NCBI GenBank assembly: GCA_903919455.1
Contig: CAIXIJ010000137.1
Coordinates: 1-48,315, forward strand
DNA length: 48,315 nucleotides
Direction: 5' to 3'
Source: an uncultured Acidimicrobiaceae bacterium
GTDB taxonomy: Bacteria > Actinomycetota > Acidimicrobiia > Acidimicrobiales > Ilumatobacteraceae
The notes under the pieces were generated by a model, which was given only the letters and a program-made list of their open reading frames with translations, did not search any database and had not been told where the DNA came from. The position numbers were made by a program, and so were the translations under genes. Shown here piece by piece: positions 25,048 to 32,744 of this stretch; position 1 is the first letter of the stretch, and each line of letters starts with the position of its first letter.

Positions 25048-26104
25048 GACCGATGTTGGAGGACCGCTCGTTGAGCTGGCTTCTGGCATCGACGCGCTCT
25101 ACCTGTCGGGGAGAGGAACGCTTCCGGTCGAGCTGCTGGCGCGGTTGGCTGAGGCTCGGCTGGTTGCTGAGGCGACTCGGAAGGCGCAGCCGTTCTCGAT
25201 GGGCGGGTACGACTGGCAGTTGCAGCCGTTTGGGCTGTTGAAGTACCGCTACCGATTGGAGCATGAGGCTGCGGTGGTGGGCATCACGCCAAGCTCTCAC
25301 TTCCCTCCGGTGTGGGTGCAGGCTCGGGCCGAGGCGCTGCATTCGGTGGGCGCTGAATCGGTGGTCTCGTGGGTTCGAGGGTGGCTGGCCAACGAGGGCG
25401 CATACGTCGTGCTGGCTGTCAGTCGGCTCGATCTGCACAGCGACTGGCAGGGCTGGGATGTGTGCGGCGACGACCGTCAACGGTTCGTGTGTCGCGCGAG
25501 GGCGTTGGCGACCTACGAGGACGACGGCGATCTCACCGGGTTCAGCTTCGGCAACCGCAAGACCGGCTCGATGGTCGCACGCATCTACGACAAGACACGC
25601 GAGATCGAGGGCAAGGGCAACGACTGGTGGTTCCCGTTGTGGGGAGATCGCTACGACCCGACGCGGCCAGTGACACGGGTGGAGTTCGAGTTCGAGCGCG
25701 AGGCGCTGCGGGAGATGGAGCTGAGCGACCCTGAAGCCGTGTTCGGGGCTGTTGGCGAACTGTGGGCGTACGCGACGCAATCGTGGCTGACGTACCGCGA
25801 TCGCGGCGGTCACAGCGACCGCAGCCGTTGGCCCATCTCGCCGGCGTGGACGGCTATTCAAGAGTCGTCCCTCGCGCTCGGGTCGCTACCGCGCGCTCGG
25901 ATCGACGCTGCAGGAACGGGGGGCGGCCTTCGCTTGTTGATGCCGCTGCTCAACGGGTGTGTCGCAAGCTTCGCGTCGTGGCTCGGGGTCTTCACGATCG
26001 CTGAGGCATGTGACCGGCTGCCGAGTTACCTCGCCAGCTACGAGCTTGTCTCGAAACGAACCTTCGAGGACCGCGTCCGCGACAAGATCGCCAGCCGACG
26101 ATGA
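25040..26104 (+). CDS. Rep_trans-like replication initiator / MobT-type relaxase
   Basis: 354 aa from ATG 25040. The middle region carries AVSRLDLHSDWQGWD (R129, D131, D135), then RALATYEDDGDLTGFSFGNRKTGSMVARIYDKTREI, and TRVEFEFEREALREME, a pattern matching the replication initiation factor (Rep_trans, PF02486) family. These HUH-independent nickases start rolling-circle replication or transfer of small plasmids and integrated elements; Tyr183 in RIYDK is part of a conserved motif, and the catalytic Tyr is not assigned. Whether this one acts as Rep or relaxase is open. It overlaps the next gene (ATGA). Confidence 0.7.
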   Translation: MGLTDVGGPLVELASGIDALYLSGRGTLPVELLARLAEARLVAEATRKAQPFSMGGYDWQLQPFGLLKYRYRLEHEAAVVGITPSSHFPPVWVQARAEALHSVGAESVVSWVRGWLANEGAYVVLAVSRLDLHSDWQGWDVCGDDRQRFVCRARALATYEDDGDLTGFSFGNRKTGSMVARIYDKTREIEGKGNDWWFPLWGDRYDPTRPVTRVEFEFEREALREMELSDPEAVFGAVGELWAYATQSWLTYRDRGGHSDRSRWPISPAWTAIQESSLALGSLPRARIDAAGTGGGLRLLMPLLNGCVASFASWLGVFTIAEACDRLPSYLASYELVSKRTFEDRVRDKIASRR

Positions 26105-26256
26105 CGCTGTCTGGCGAGGAACTTGCCGCGTTCGTGGCTGCGTCCTGCGAACGATGCGGTGTGCCGGTGAAGGTGACCGACGCGGCGGTGCTCAGGGTGG
26201 TTGCGACACTCCTCGGCGGGGACAGCCGCCCAGCCGCCCTGGCGGCGGGCGGCTGA
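26101..26256 (+). CDS. 51-aa protein, translationally coupled to rep
   Basis: ATG 26101 overlaps the rep stop by 4 nt. The peptide reads MTLSGEELAAFVAASCERCG, then VPVKVTDAAVLRVVATLLGG and a Pro/Ala-rich end. It has one CxxC (CERC) and two predicted short helices. It might be a recombination directionality factor, an auxiliary replication protein or an unrelated small regulator; the sequence does not tell. Its last 34 bases form a strong hairpin. Confidence 0.55.
   Translation: MTLSGEELAAFVAASCERCGVPVKVTDAAVLRVVATLLGGDSRPAALAAGG
26223..26255. terminator. Nested hairpin between converging element genes
   Basis: CAGCCGCCC (26223-26231) pairs with GGGCGGCTG (26247-26255), and inside it GCCGCC pairs with GGCGGC around CT, with one bulged A. 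It lies between the 51-aa gene and the integrase 3' ends. There is no T tract, so a two-way terminator is only a candidate. Confidence 0.4.
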
Positions 26257-26267
26257 CCCGCCGTAGG

Positions 26268-27668
26268 TCATCGCTTCCACACCAGATCGACTCGTTGCGG
26301 ATCGAACACCGGGCCACGTGCGGCCGGCGCAATCACGGCATGGTCAAGTACCGCACGGACGATCGCGTGTTGACGCGACAGGCTCAGCTCGGTCCACCCG
26401 CGCGCGAGTGCAGCACCATTGCCGACGACTCCTGCGAGCGCGTCGTTGCGGCCGGCGCGGGCAATGCTGCGCTCAGCCTCGCTGACTCGCGCGTCGATCG
26501 CTTCGCGCGCGGTCAGCCATTCGACGCGGGTGATCTCGCGCGCGGCGAACATCTGCGCCAGTTCCTCGAGCTGCGCTCGGTCCGCCTCGAGGGCCTGCAC
26601 CGTTGCGGAGGTCTGCTCGTCGCGTGCCGCGTGGCCTTCGAGGACCGCTGCGAGCTCGTCGCTGTCCAACCGATACAGAACGGCGGCGGTGACCAGTTCC
26701 TCGACGGGTTCGGCAACGATCGTCAGCCTCCCGCAGCCGGCGTGGTCCGGGCCTGCCATGCACACATAGCGGCGGCTGTTCTCTCGTCGCGATGAGTACA
26801 GCGTCCCTTCGCATTTCCCACAGCGCAGCAGCCCGCTGAGCAAGTACGTGCGTGGCGTGCGCCGGCCACTGCGTTGGCGCTGCTCGATCAGCGCCAGCAC
26901 CCGCGACCGGTCGGCCTCGGTGATGATCGCATCCCACACCGCAGGGCCGACGACCTGCCCGCGGTGCTCGCGCAGTCCTGCGATCCGTCCGGACTGCAAG
27001 ATCAGCCGCACCGTGGTCGTGCGCCACGGCTTGCCGGACACGGTCGGCACGCCGGTCGACTCCAACCACGTCGCCAGCGAGCGCACACTCTCGCCAGCCA
27101 GGAACCTGGCGACCATCGCCCGGATCACCCCGGCCTCATCGGCGCAGACGGTGATCTTGTCGTCCTCGAACCCGAACGGCCGATAGCGGCCTCCGTGGGG
27201 CATCCCGGCCGCGGCGATCTCGTCCAGCTTGCGTTTCACGCGACGGCCCTTGCTGGCCGACTCGGCCGCAGCGACCGCGCCCATGATTCGCAGCACCATC
27301 AGCCCGTCACCGCTGCCGATGTTCACGTCCGCGCCCGACACGAACCGAACATGACGCACCCCGGCCGCGCTCACCACGTCCAGGAACTGCTCCAGCTCGA
27401 TCGGGCGACGCGTCAGACGGTCAGCGTGATAGACGATCACCGCGTCCCGCGAACCGTCACGCAGGTCGGCCAGCATCCGCTCGTAGCTTGGCCGGCGCTT
27501 GCCGGAGAACGCGGAGATGTCGTTGTCGACGTACTCCTCCGCAACCTGCCAGCCTTCCCGCGCTGCCAACGTTCGACAGTCCTCGACCTGGCGGGCGACA
27601 CCGAGCGCCGTTCCGTCCTGGTCGGACGAGATACGGGCATAAATCGCAACTGCTGACGGCTTCGACAT
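26268..27668 (-). CDS. Large serine recombinase (integrase)
   Basis: 466 aa from ATG 27668. The catalytic domain starts AVAIYARISSDQ (6-17; Ser14/Ser15 near Arg12), with DRLTRRPIELEQFLDVV. A recombinase domain follows (VIRAMVARFLAGESVRSLATWL), then a zinc beta-ribbon (LLRCGKCEGTLYSS... CMAGPDHAGCG) and a coiled-coil (VQALEADRAQLEELAQMF). These are the features of phage/ICE serine integrases. Upstream codons to 27716 lie across the right junction and are not part of the gene. The start is 27 nt inside the junction, so its promoter changes when the element excises. No Shine-Dalgarno is visible. Confidence 0.93.
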   Translation of the reverse strand: MSKPSAVAIYARISSDQDGTALGVARQVEDCRTLAAREGWQVAEEYVDNDISAFSGKRRPSYERMLADLRDGSRDAVIVYHADRLTRRPIELEQFLDVVSAAGVRHVRFVSGADVNIGSGDGLMVLRIMGAVAAAESASKGRRVKRKLDEIAAAGMPHGGRYRPFGFEDDKITVCADEAGVIRAMVARFLAGESVRSLATWLESTGVPTVSGKPWRTTTVRLILQSGRIAGLREHRGQVVGPAVWDAIITEADRSRVLALIEQRQRSGRRTPRTYLLSGLLRCGKCEGTLYSSRRENSRRYVCMAGPDHAGCGRLTIVAEPVEELVTAAVLYRLDSDELAAVLEGHAARDEQTSATVQALEADRAQLEELAQMFAAREITRVEWLTAREAIDARVSEAERSIARAGRNDALAGVVGNGAALARGWTELSLSRQHAIVRAVLDHAVIAPAARGPVFDPQRVDLVWKR

Positions 27669-27694
27669 GAGGGGCAGATTAACAACACGTCTGG

Positions 27695-27702
27695 AACCTC
27701 GT
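27695..27702. repeat. Right attachment junction (attR core)
   Basis: AACCTCGT, identical to 22876-22883. Joining the element ends gives CTGGA-ACCTCG-TCCAG, a 5-bp inverted repeat around the core, as expected of a serine-integrase attP centre. Confidence 0.85.
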
Positions 27703-27874
27703 GCTGTTGTGCTCACGCCACCACCACATGGTCCATCAGTTCGACCTTCGGTTGCAGTGGGTGAACGGCTGGAACCTGCAGATCACATGGCCCGACGGGC
27801 GATACACCGTGTCGAGCCCCCGCGGGGCCCCACCGAGCGCTCCACCGGGGCGGAGTTTTCCCACCGCCGCCTGA
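27695..27874 (+). pseudogene. DUF222/HNH endonuclease gene, 3' part
   Basis: In frame with the 5' half when the element is removed. It reads NLVLLCSRHHHMVHQFDLRLQWVNGWNLQITWPDGRYTVSSPRGAP... to TGA at 27872-27874 (59 codons). HHHMVH is the last part of the HNH motif, and NLQITWPDGRYTV is the usual end of DUF222-HNH proteins. Without the element the protein would have about 396 residues from ATG 21865. An extra piece (QFDLRLQWV) between VH and NGW is not usual in relatives as I recall them. Confidence 0.85.
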
Positions 27875-27901
27875 GCGCGTGGCTGACCGCATCGAGCAGG
27901 G

Positions 27902-28381
27902 TCAGGCGCTGAGGGCCGACTTCACCTTGGCGGCAATGGCGGCACCGTCGGCGGTCGGGCCGGCCTTGGCGCGCACCGCCGCCACCACCTTGCCCATGGC
28001 CTTCATGCCGGTGGCACCGTCGGCTGCCGCTGCGGCGATCTCGGCATCGATCATCGCGTCGAGGTCGGCCTCGCTGAGTGCAGCGGGCAGGTAGGCCTCC
28101 AACACGGCGGCCTCGGCGCGTTCGCGGTCCACCTTCTCGGGACGGCCAGCGGCGACAAAGGCATCGGCGGTCTCGTGGTGCTTGCGCACTTCCATCGCCA
28201 GCACCGCCAACACGGCGTCGTCGGAGAGCACCACCAGTTCGGCACCGGCGGTCTCAGCCACGGCCACTTCGGCGAGGGCCTGACGCAGCGACGACATCGA
28301 CACCTCGTCGCGCGCCCTCATGGCGGCGGTGAGGGCGGCTTGCATGCGCTGCTTCACGGAGTCGGTGCTGGTGTCGCTCAT
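27902..28381 (-). CDS. GatB/YqeY-domain protein
   Basis: 159 aa from ATG 28381. Typical YqeY pattern: VKQRMQAALTAAMRARDEVSMSSLRQALAEV, RKHHETADAFVAAGR, ERAEAAVLEAYLPAALSEADLDAMID and TGMKAMGKVVAAVRAKAGPTADGAAIAAKVK. The family shares the tail domain of the GatB amidotransferase subunit and is thought to help with tRNA or amidation, but its role is not settled. Its low-complexity Ala-rich sequence is normal for actinobacteria. It is divergent from the PfkB kinase. Confidence 0.9.
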   Translation of the reverse strand: MSDTSTDSVKQRMQAALTAAMRARDEVSMSSLRQALAEVAVAETAGAELVVLSDDAVLAVLAMEVRKHHETADAFVAAGRPEKVDRERAEAAVLEAYLPAALSEADLDAMIDAEIAAAAADGATGMKAMGKVVAAVRAKAGPTADGAAIAAKVKSALSA

Positions 28382-28418
28382 GGCGACAAGGGTACGGCGT
28401 GCGGCAGGATGGGCGGTG

Positions 28419-29273
28419 ATGAATACGTTCCTCGGTGCAGTGGGTGATCTCGTCGAGGACGTGGTGGTGCAACTGCGGGAAACCGTGAACATCGCCAGCG
28501 ACACCGAATCGGTCGTCACCCGACGCCGGGGCGGCAGCGCCGCGAACATGGTGGAGGCCGCCTGTCGGGCTGGAGGCCGGGCACGCTTCATCGGCCAAGT
28601 GGGCGAGGACGCCGCCGGCCGTTGGCTCGTCGAGCAACTCCACGCCGTGGGGGCCGACGTGGTGGTGCGCCAGGGCGGCAGGTCCGGAACGATCGTGGTG
28701 TTGGTGGACCCGTCGGGAGAGCGAACGATGCTGGCCGACCGCGCCTCGTGCACCGATCTCGACCAGCCTGAACCGACCTGGTTGGACGGTCTGCACACAC
28801 TCCACATCCCGTACTACTCGCTGATGGGCGAGCCCTTGGCCAGCACCACGGCCACGTTGGCAGCGTGGGCGAACGTTCGCGGGATCCGAGTTTCGGTGGA
28901 CACTTCGAGTGCCGCGTTGCTGGAGGCCGAAGGCGCCACCCGCGCGCTGGAGCGAATCGCCGCACTTCGGCCGCAGATCGTGCTCGCGAACGAACTCGAG
29001 GCAGCGGTGCTGGGCGAAGGCCTTCACCCGGAACGACTGGGCGGGGCAACCGTGATCGTGAAGCGCGGGTCGGCGCCCTGCAACGTGACCGAGGCCGGTT
29101 CACCCCCGGTGGACGTACCGGCATTGACGCTGCACCAAGTGCGCGACACCACCGGCGCCGGCGACGCGTTCGCTGCGGGACTGCTGTTGGCGTTGGCCGA
29201 CGGCGACGACGTGGTGACCGCCGTCGGCAGAGGTCATTCCGTGGCGGCCGACACGCTGCTGCGCTCGCGGTAG
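28419..29273 (+). CDS. PfkB-family carbohydrate kinase
   Basis: 284 aa from ATG 28419 (MNTFLGAVGDLVEDVVV). First signature RRRGGSAANMVEAACRAGGRARFIGQVGED (35-64), second signature DTTGAGDAFAAGLLLAL with GAGD at 246-249 and catalytic Asp249. It should phosphorylate a sugar or nucleoside with ATP. A substrate such as ribose or adenosine cannot be assigned. The 3' end overlaps the converging zinc-ribbon gene by 40 bp, so the two transcripts are antisense at their ends. Confidence 0.88.
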   Translation: MNTFLGAVGDLVEDVVVQLRETVNIASDTESVVTRRRGGSAANMVEAACRAGGRARFIGQVGEDAAGRWLVEQLHAVGADVVVRQGGRSGTIVVLVDPSGERTMLADRASCTDLDQPEPTWLDGLHTLHIPYYSLMGEPLASTTATLAAWANVRGIRVSVDTSSAALLEAEGATRALERIAALRPQIVLANELEAAVLGEGLHPERLGGATVIVKRGSAPCNVTEAGSPPVDVPALTLHQVRDTTGAGDAFAAGLLLALADGDDVVTAVGRGHSVAADTLLRSR

Positions 29274-30544
29274 ACCATCGCCGAGCCCACGAGCAGCGCC
29301 ACGACGATCATCACCACGCCGATCGAGGTGACCACGTGCGGCACGAAACCATCCACACCGGGGTTGCCGCCGGCGATGCCGAACGGCCAGTCGCCCGCTT
29401 CGAGGAGACTGGTGATCAATTGCCACAGCGCCACGCCCATCGCGCCCAGCACCATGCCGAGTCCCCACTGCGACCGAGCGATGAAACCGATCGCGCCGCC
29501 CAGCAGCAACAACACCAGCACCAGGATGCGCATCCATGTGGTGATGGGCGGCACCGGGGCGTGTTCCACACCGAGCAGCAAGCGAAGGAAGCCCTTCCAC
29601 CACAGCGGCGCGCCGACGGCGTGATCGGTGGCGAAGTTGTCGGCGAGCGTGGTGTTGTGCATCGGCAGCAGTGGCCCGACAACCACAGCGAGCGTGCCGA
29701 GCAGGCCGACCGCACCAACCACCGGGTGCACCCGGGTGCGACTTCCGCCACCGACCGCCGTGAACGACATCACGAACATCACTCCGCCCAGCGCTGCAGC
29801 AACCACACACAGCCAGAACCCCACATCGAGCGTGGTCGACAGTTGGTAGGTGACGCCCTTGGCAGCAAGACCCTTCTTCACGGTGTCGATGATGGAGATG
29901 GCAACGCTGGCCATCCAGCCCATGAACCCCGCTACTGCCAAGCCGGCGCCTCCAGCCAGACCGGAGCCGAAGCGCCGACCGCTGAGACCGAGGGCAGCGC
30001 CGACGATCAGCAGGCCGGCAGACAACAGGGTGGCCACGAGTGCATTCGTGGCGATGTCGTTGAGGCGCAGCACCAACGAGTGATCGATGTCGCCCGTGAC
30101 CCGATACCGGACGACCGTGAGAGCAGCCGCCGTGACGGTGGCTGCAGCGGTGATGACCGCCAGCACCAACATCGCCAGACGAAACGGCGCCGGAGGTGCT
30201 TCCACCAGCGCGGTGTACTGCTCGGTGAGTTGCGGCACCGTGTCGGTGGGGTCGTTCCAATCTCCGGTGGCCCCGGCATCCCACGCCGCCCCCACCTGCT
30301 CCATGGTGGGTGTGGTCTGCTCCACCACGGCAAAGTCGGCAGTGCGGAACATCTCGTCGAACTCGGCACTTCCGACGGGAGGAATTAGGCCCGCCGGGAT
30401 GGCGATGGTGTCGGCATCAGGCTGCGGCAACGACGGCGGAGGCAGCTGCCCTGCCTGGGGCGCGGCAACGTCGACAGCGGCACCACAGCCGTTGCAGAAC
30501 CGCTGGCCCAGTTGGGTGGCAACACCGCACGACGGACAGAACAT
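29234..30544 (-). CDS. Zinc-ribbon multi-pass membrane protein
   Basis: 436 aa from ATG 30544 with GAAAGGG upstream. The N-terminus MFCPSCGVATQLGQRFCNGCG is a zinc ribbon (two CxxC pairs), then a Pro-rich and acidic cytosolic linker, then about eight membrane helices. No family is recognised beyond zinc-ribbon membrane proteins of unknown function. The ribbon may be an interaction module rather than a DNA-binding one. It overlaps the pfkB-like gene at the 3' end. Confidence 0.72.
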   Translation of the reverse strand: MFCPSCGVATQLGQRFCNGCGAAVDVAAPQAGQLPPPSLPQPDADTIAIPAGLIPPVGSAEFDEMFRTADFAVVEQTTPTMEQVGAAWDAGATGDWNDPTDTVPQLTEQYTALVEAPPAPFRLAMLVLAVITAAATVTAAALTVVRYRVTGDIDHSLVLRLNDIATNALVATLLSAGLLIVGAALGLSGRRFGSGLAGGAGLAVAGFMGWMASVAISIIDTVKKGLAAKGVTYQLSTTLDVGFWLCVVAAALGGVMFVMSFTAVGGGSRTRVHPVVGAVGLLGTLAVVVGPLLPMHNTTLADNFATDHAVGAPLWWKGFLRLLLGVEHAPVPPITTWMRILVLVLLLLGGAIGFIARSQWGLGMVLGAMGVALWQLITSLLEAGDWPFGIAGGNPGVDGFVPHVVTSIGVVMIVVALLVGSAMVYRERSSVSAATE

Positions 30545-30567
30545 CGACACACCCTTTCGGTCGGTGC

Positions 30568-32625
30568 TCACTCTGTCAGATCGTCGGTGCGCCAGTTCGT
30601 CAGGGGCGCTGCGGCCTGTACGTAGTGGTCGGCCATGCGCGCCAGCAGAAAGTCCTCGAACTCCTTCGCCGGCAATGCCGGGGCATAGAGATGACCCTGC
30701 TGGCGAACGCACCCGAGCGCGATCAGTGCGTCAGCCTGAGCCCCGGTCTCCACACCGTCGGCGGTGACGGCAAGACCGATCTCGCGCACCAGAGCAATGA
30801 TCGAGCGGACGATGGCCCGGTCGTGGGGATGTGCACCGATGGTGTCGATCGCCAGGCGGTCGATGCGCACCTCATCGAGCGGCAGTCGGCGCAACAAACT
30901 CAACGACGAGATGCCACGCGCGAAGTCGTCGAGGCACACCAGACCACCACGCGCACGGAATGCAGCGAGGTTCGCCGCCGCAACGGTGAGGTCGTCGATG
31001 ACAGCACGTTCGTGCACGTCGATGGTGATCACCTGCGGGTCCAGGTCGCGCAGCATCGCGGCAACGGAGTCCTCCCGCCAGCGTTGATCACCCTTGGCCG
31101 AGGCGAGGTTGATGCGGAAGCGGAAGCCTTCGGGCAATCCCAGCATGCTGAGTCGGCGCATATGCGGTCGGGCGCTGGCGATGACCCGTTCGGTGATCCG
31201 ATCCACCAATGCCACCGACTGATCTGCATGAAGAAAGTCCTGGGCCGCCACGACCTGCCCGTTCTTCTTCACCCAGCGGGCCAGGAGTTCGGCACCCACG
31301 AGTTCGCCCGTGGATGCATCGATCTCCGGTTGGAAGAACGCCACGATCTCGCCGTCATCGATCGCGCGGCGCAGCGCCTGATCGTTCTCGAGACGCAGCA
31401 GGAGTTCGTCCTGCATCGTGCCGTCGAACAACTCGACGCGATTCCTGCCGCCAGACTTGGCGCGATAGAGCGCCGCGTTGGCGTGGCGCAGCAGTTCGCT
31501 GGTGGTAGTGCCATGTAGGGGCGCAGCAGCCACGCCGATACTCACCGACGACGGCATCTCGCGCCCTTCGGCGTAGACCGACTGCCCGAGTGCACCCACG
31601 AGCCGATTCGCCACCGCGGCCGATGCGGCCATGTCGAGGCCCGGCATCACCACGACGAACTCGTCGCCGCCCATCCGACCAGCGACCGAACCCGGCTCGA
31701 TGCTGCGCTGCAGTCGATCGGCGATGATGGTGATGAAGCGATCGCCACCACGATGGCCGAGGGCGTCGTTCACCGCCTTGAACCGGTCGAGGTCGCAGAA
31801 CAGCAAGCCCACCGGCTGATCCGTGGTCACCTCACTCATCACCTGTTCCAGCAGTTCGAGGGTGCCACGTCGGTTGTAGAGCGACGTGAGCGGGTCGTGG
31901 GTGGCCTGATGGGCCAAACGAGTGTTGATCCCTGCGAGTTGCGCGTTGACGGCAGTCAGTTCGCCACGCTCGTGAGCGATGTCGCGCACCAGGCGCTCGC
32001 CGCGCCACTGCACACGAATAGCTTCGGCGGCGTTTCGGCTGACCACGGTGTGCAACACGATGAGACCCACAGAATACAACAGCCACAGCACTCCGAGGCC
32101 GCGCACGTGGGCATCGTCGGACCGGACGAGCGACATGACGCAGAGCGCCATCAGTGGCACGACGAACAAGGCGTAGAGGTCGCGGCGACCGGCAGTGATG
32201 ATGAGGCCCACCGCAGCGGCAACGGCAGGGAACAGGGCGAATAGCACGACGACTTCCACATTGGCGCGCGTGAGCCATGCACCACCGGAAGCCACCCATG
32301 GGGCAAGACCGAACATCACGCCAATCGACGCGAACGAAATGCGAATGAGCAGCAGGGTGCTCCGCGGCGTGAACCTGGAGTCCGTGCGCAAGTAGTAGCG
32401 GTAGAGGGCCAGCATTGTGATGCCGGTTGCCACCACGCTGCTGATGACCCACCACCCGAGCCGGGCGTGGTCGATGTCGTTGTGCAGCAGTGCCGTCACC
32501 ATCAACACGAACGGCAGCATCAAAAGCGGCGCCGGCGCAAGGCTGGTGGCCACCAACGCAAGCGCGCGCTCCTGCACGTACTCGTGCGGGGCCTCTTCGG
32601 TTGTCGGCGTCGCCATGTCCGGCAT
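30568..32625 (-). CDS. Membrane GGDEF-EAL protein (cyclic di-GMP turnover)
   Basis: 685 aa from ATG 32625, with AGGA upstream; ATG 32616 is an alternative. About six N-terminal helices (residues 25-195) form a membrane sensor, then a GGDEF domain (HDPLTSLYNRRGTLELL, FCDLDRFKAVND, GRMGGDEFVVVM) and an EAL domain (VGAELLARW, RINLAS, CLDDFARGISSL, VTADGVET). The GGDEF motif is intact. The EAL domain has ELL for EAL and ADGVE for AEGVE, so phosphodiesterase activity may be weak or lost; no RxxD inhibition site is seen at the usual place. It is likely a diguanylate cyclase with a degenerate or tuned EAL half. Confidence 0.88.
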   Translation of the reverse strand: MPDMATPTTEEAPHEYVQERALALVATSLAPAPLLMLPFVLMVTALLHNDIDHARLGWWVISSVVATGITMLALYRYYLRTDSRFTPRSTLLLIRISFASIGVMFGLAPWVASGGAWLTRANVEVVVLFALFPAVAAAVGLIITAGRRDLYALFVVPLMALCVMSLVRSDDAHVRGLGVLWLLYSVGLIVLHTVVSRNAAEAIRVQWRGERLVRDIAHERGELTAVNAQLAGINTRLAHQATHDPLTSLYNRRGTLELLEQVMSEVTTDQPVGLLFCDLDRFKAVNDALGHRGGDRFITIIADRLQRSIEPGSVAGRMGGDEFVVVMPGLDMAASAAVANRLVGALGQSVYAEGREMPSSVSIGVAAAPLHGTTTSELLRHANAALYRAKSGGRNRVELFDGTMQDELLLRLENDQALRRAIDDGEIVAFFQPEIDASTGELVGAELLARWVKKNGQVVAAQDFLHADQSVALVDRITERVIASARPHMRRLSMLGLPEGFRFRINLASAKGDQRWREDSVAAMLRDLDPQVITIDVHERAVIDDLTVAAANLAAFRARGGLVCLDDFARGISSLSLLRRLPLDEVRIDRLAIDTIGAHPHDRAIVRSIIALVREIGLAVTADGVETGAQADALIALGCVRQQGHLYAPALPAKEFEDFLLARMADHYVQAAAPLTNWRTDDLTE

Positions 32626-32744
32626 GTCGGTCGTCCTGAATCGGGTGCGGCAGTTCGCAACACCGTGCTGGTAGTTGTTCTTCGGCACGTCCTGCCGAAG
32701 ACTTGACGCGTCCGTGAGGGTTTCCGGCGTGGATACTGGAGCCG

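Larger units (their letters stand above)
22876..27702. mobile_element. Integrative element (about 4.8 kb, serine integrase, Rep_trans) inside the HNH gene
   Basis: The element is bounded by an 8-bp direct repeat (AACCTCGT). Removing 4,819 bp joins the two HNH halves in frame. Genes in order: two secreted cargo proteins, a small Cys-motif protein, a terminator, an HTH protein, Rep_trans-like initiator/relaxase, a 51-aa protein, and a leftward serine integrase. There is no FtsK/TraB-like translocase, capsid or toxin gene, so it looks like a mobilisable or satellite-like element, not a full conjugative element or prophage. Base composition is lower in G+C in the cargo genes by eye. Classification as IME or minimal AICE is inference. 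Confidence 0.88.

Noticed and set aside
22876-27702. Element as a prophage or defence island
   Set aside because: No capsid, terminase, lysis, restriction, toxin-antitoxin or CRISPR-associated gene is seen; integrase plus Rep_trans and small cargo suit an IME or minimal AICE better.
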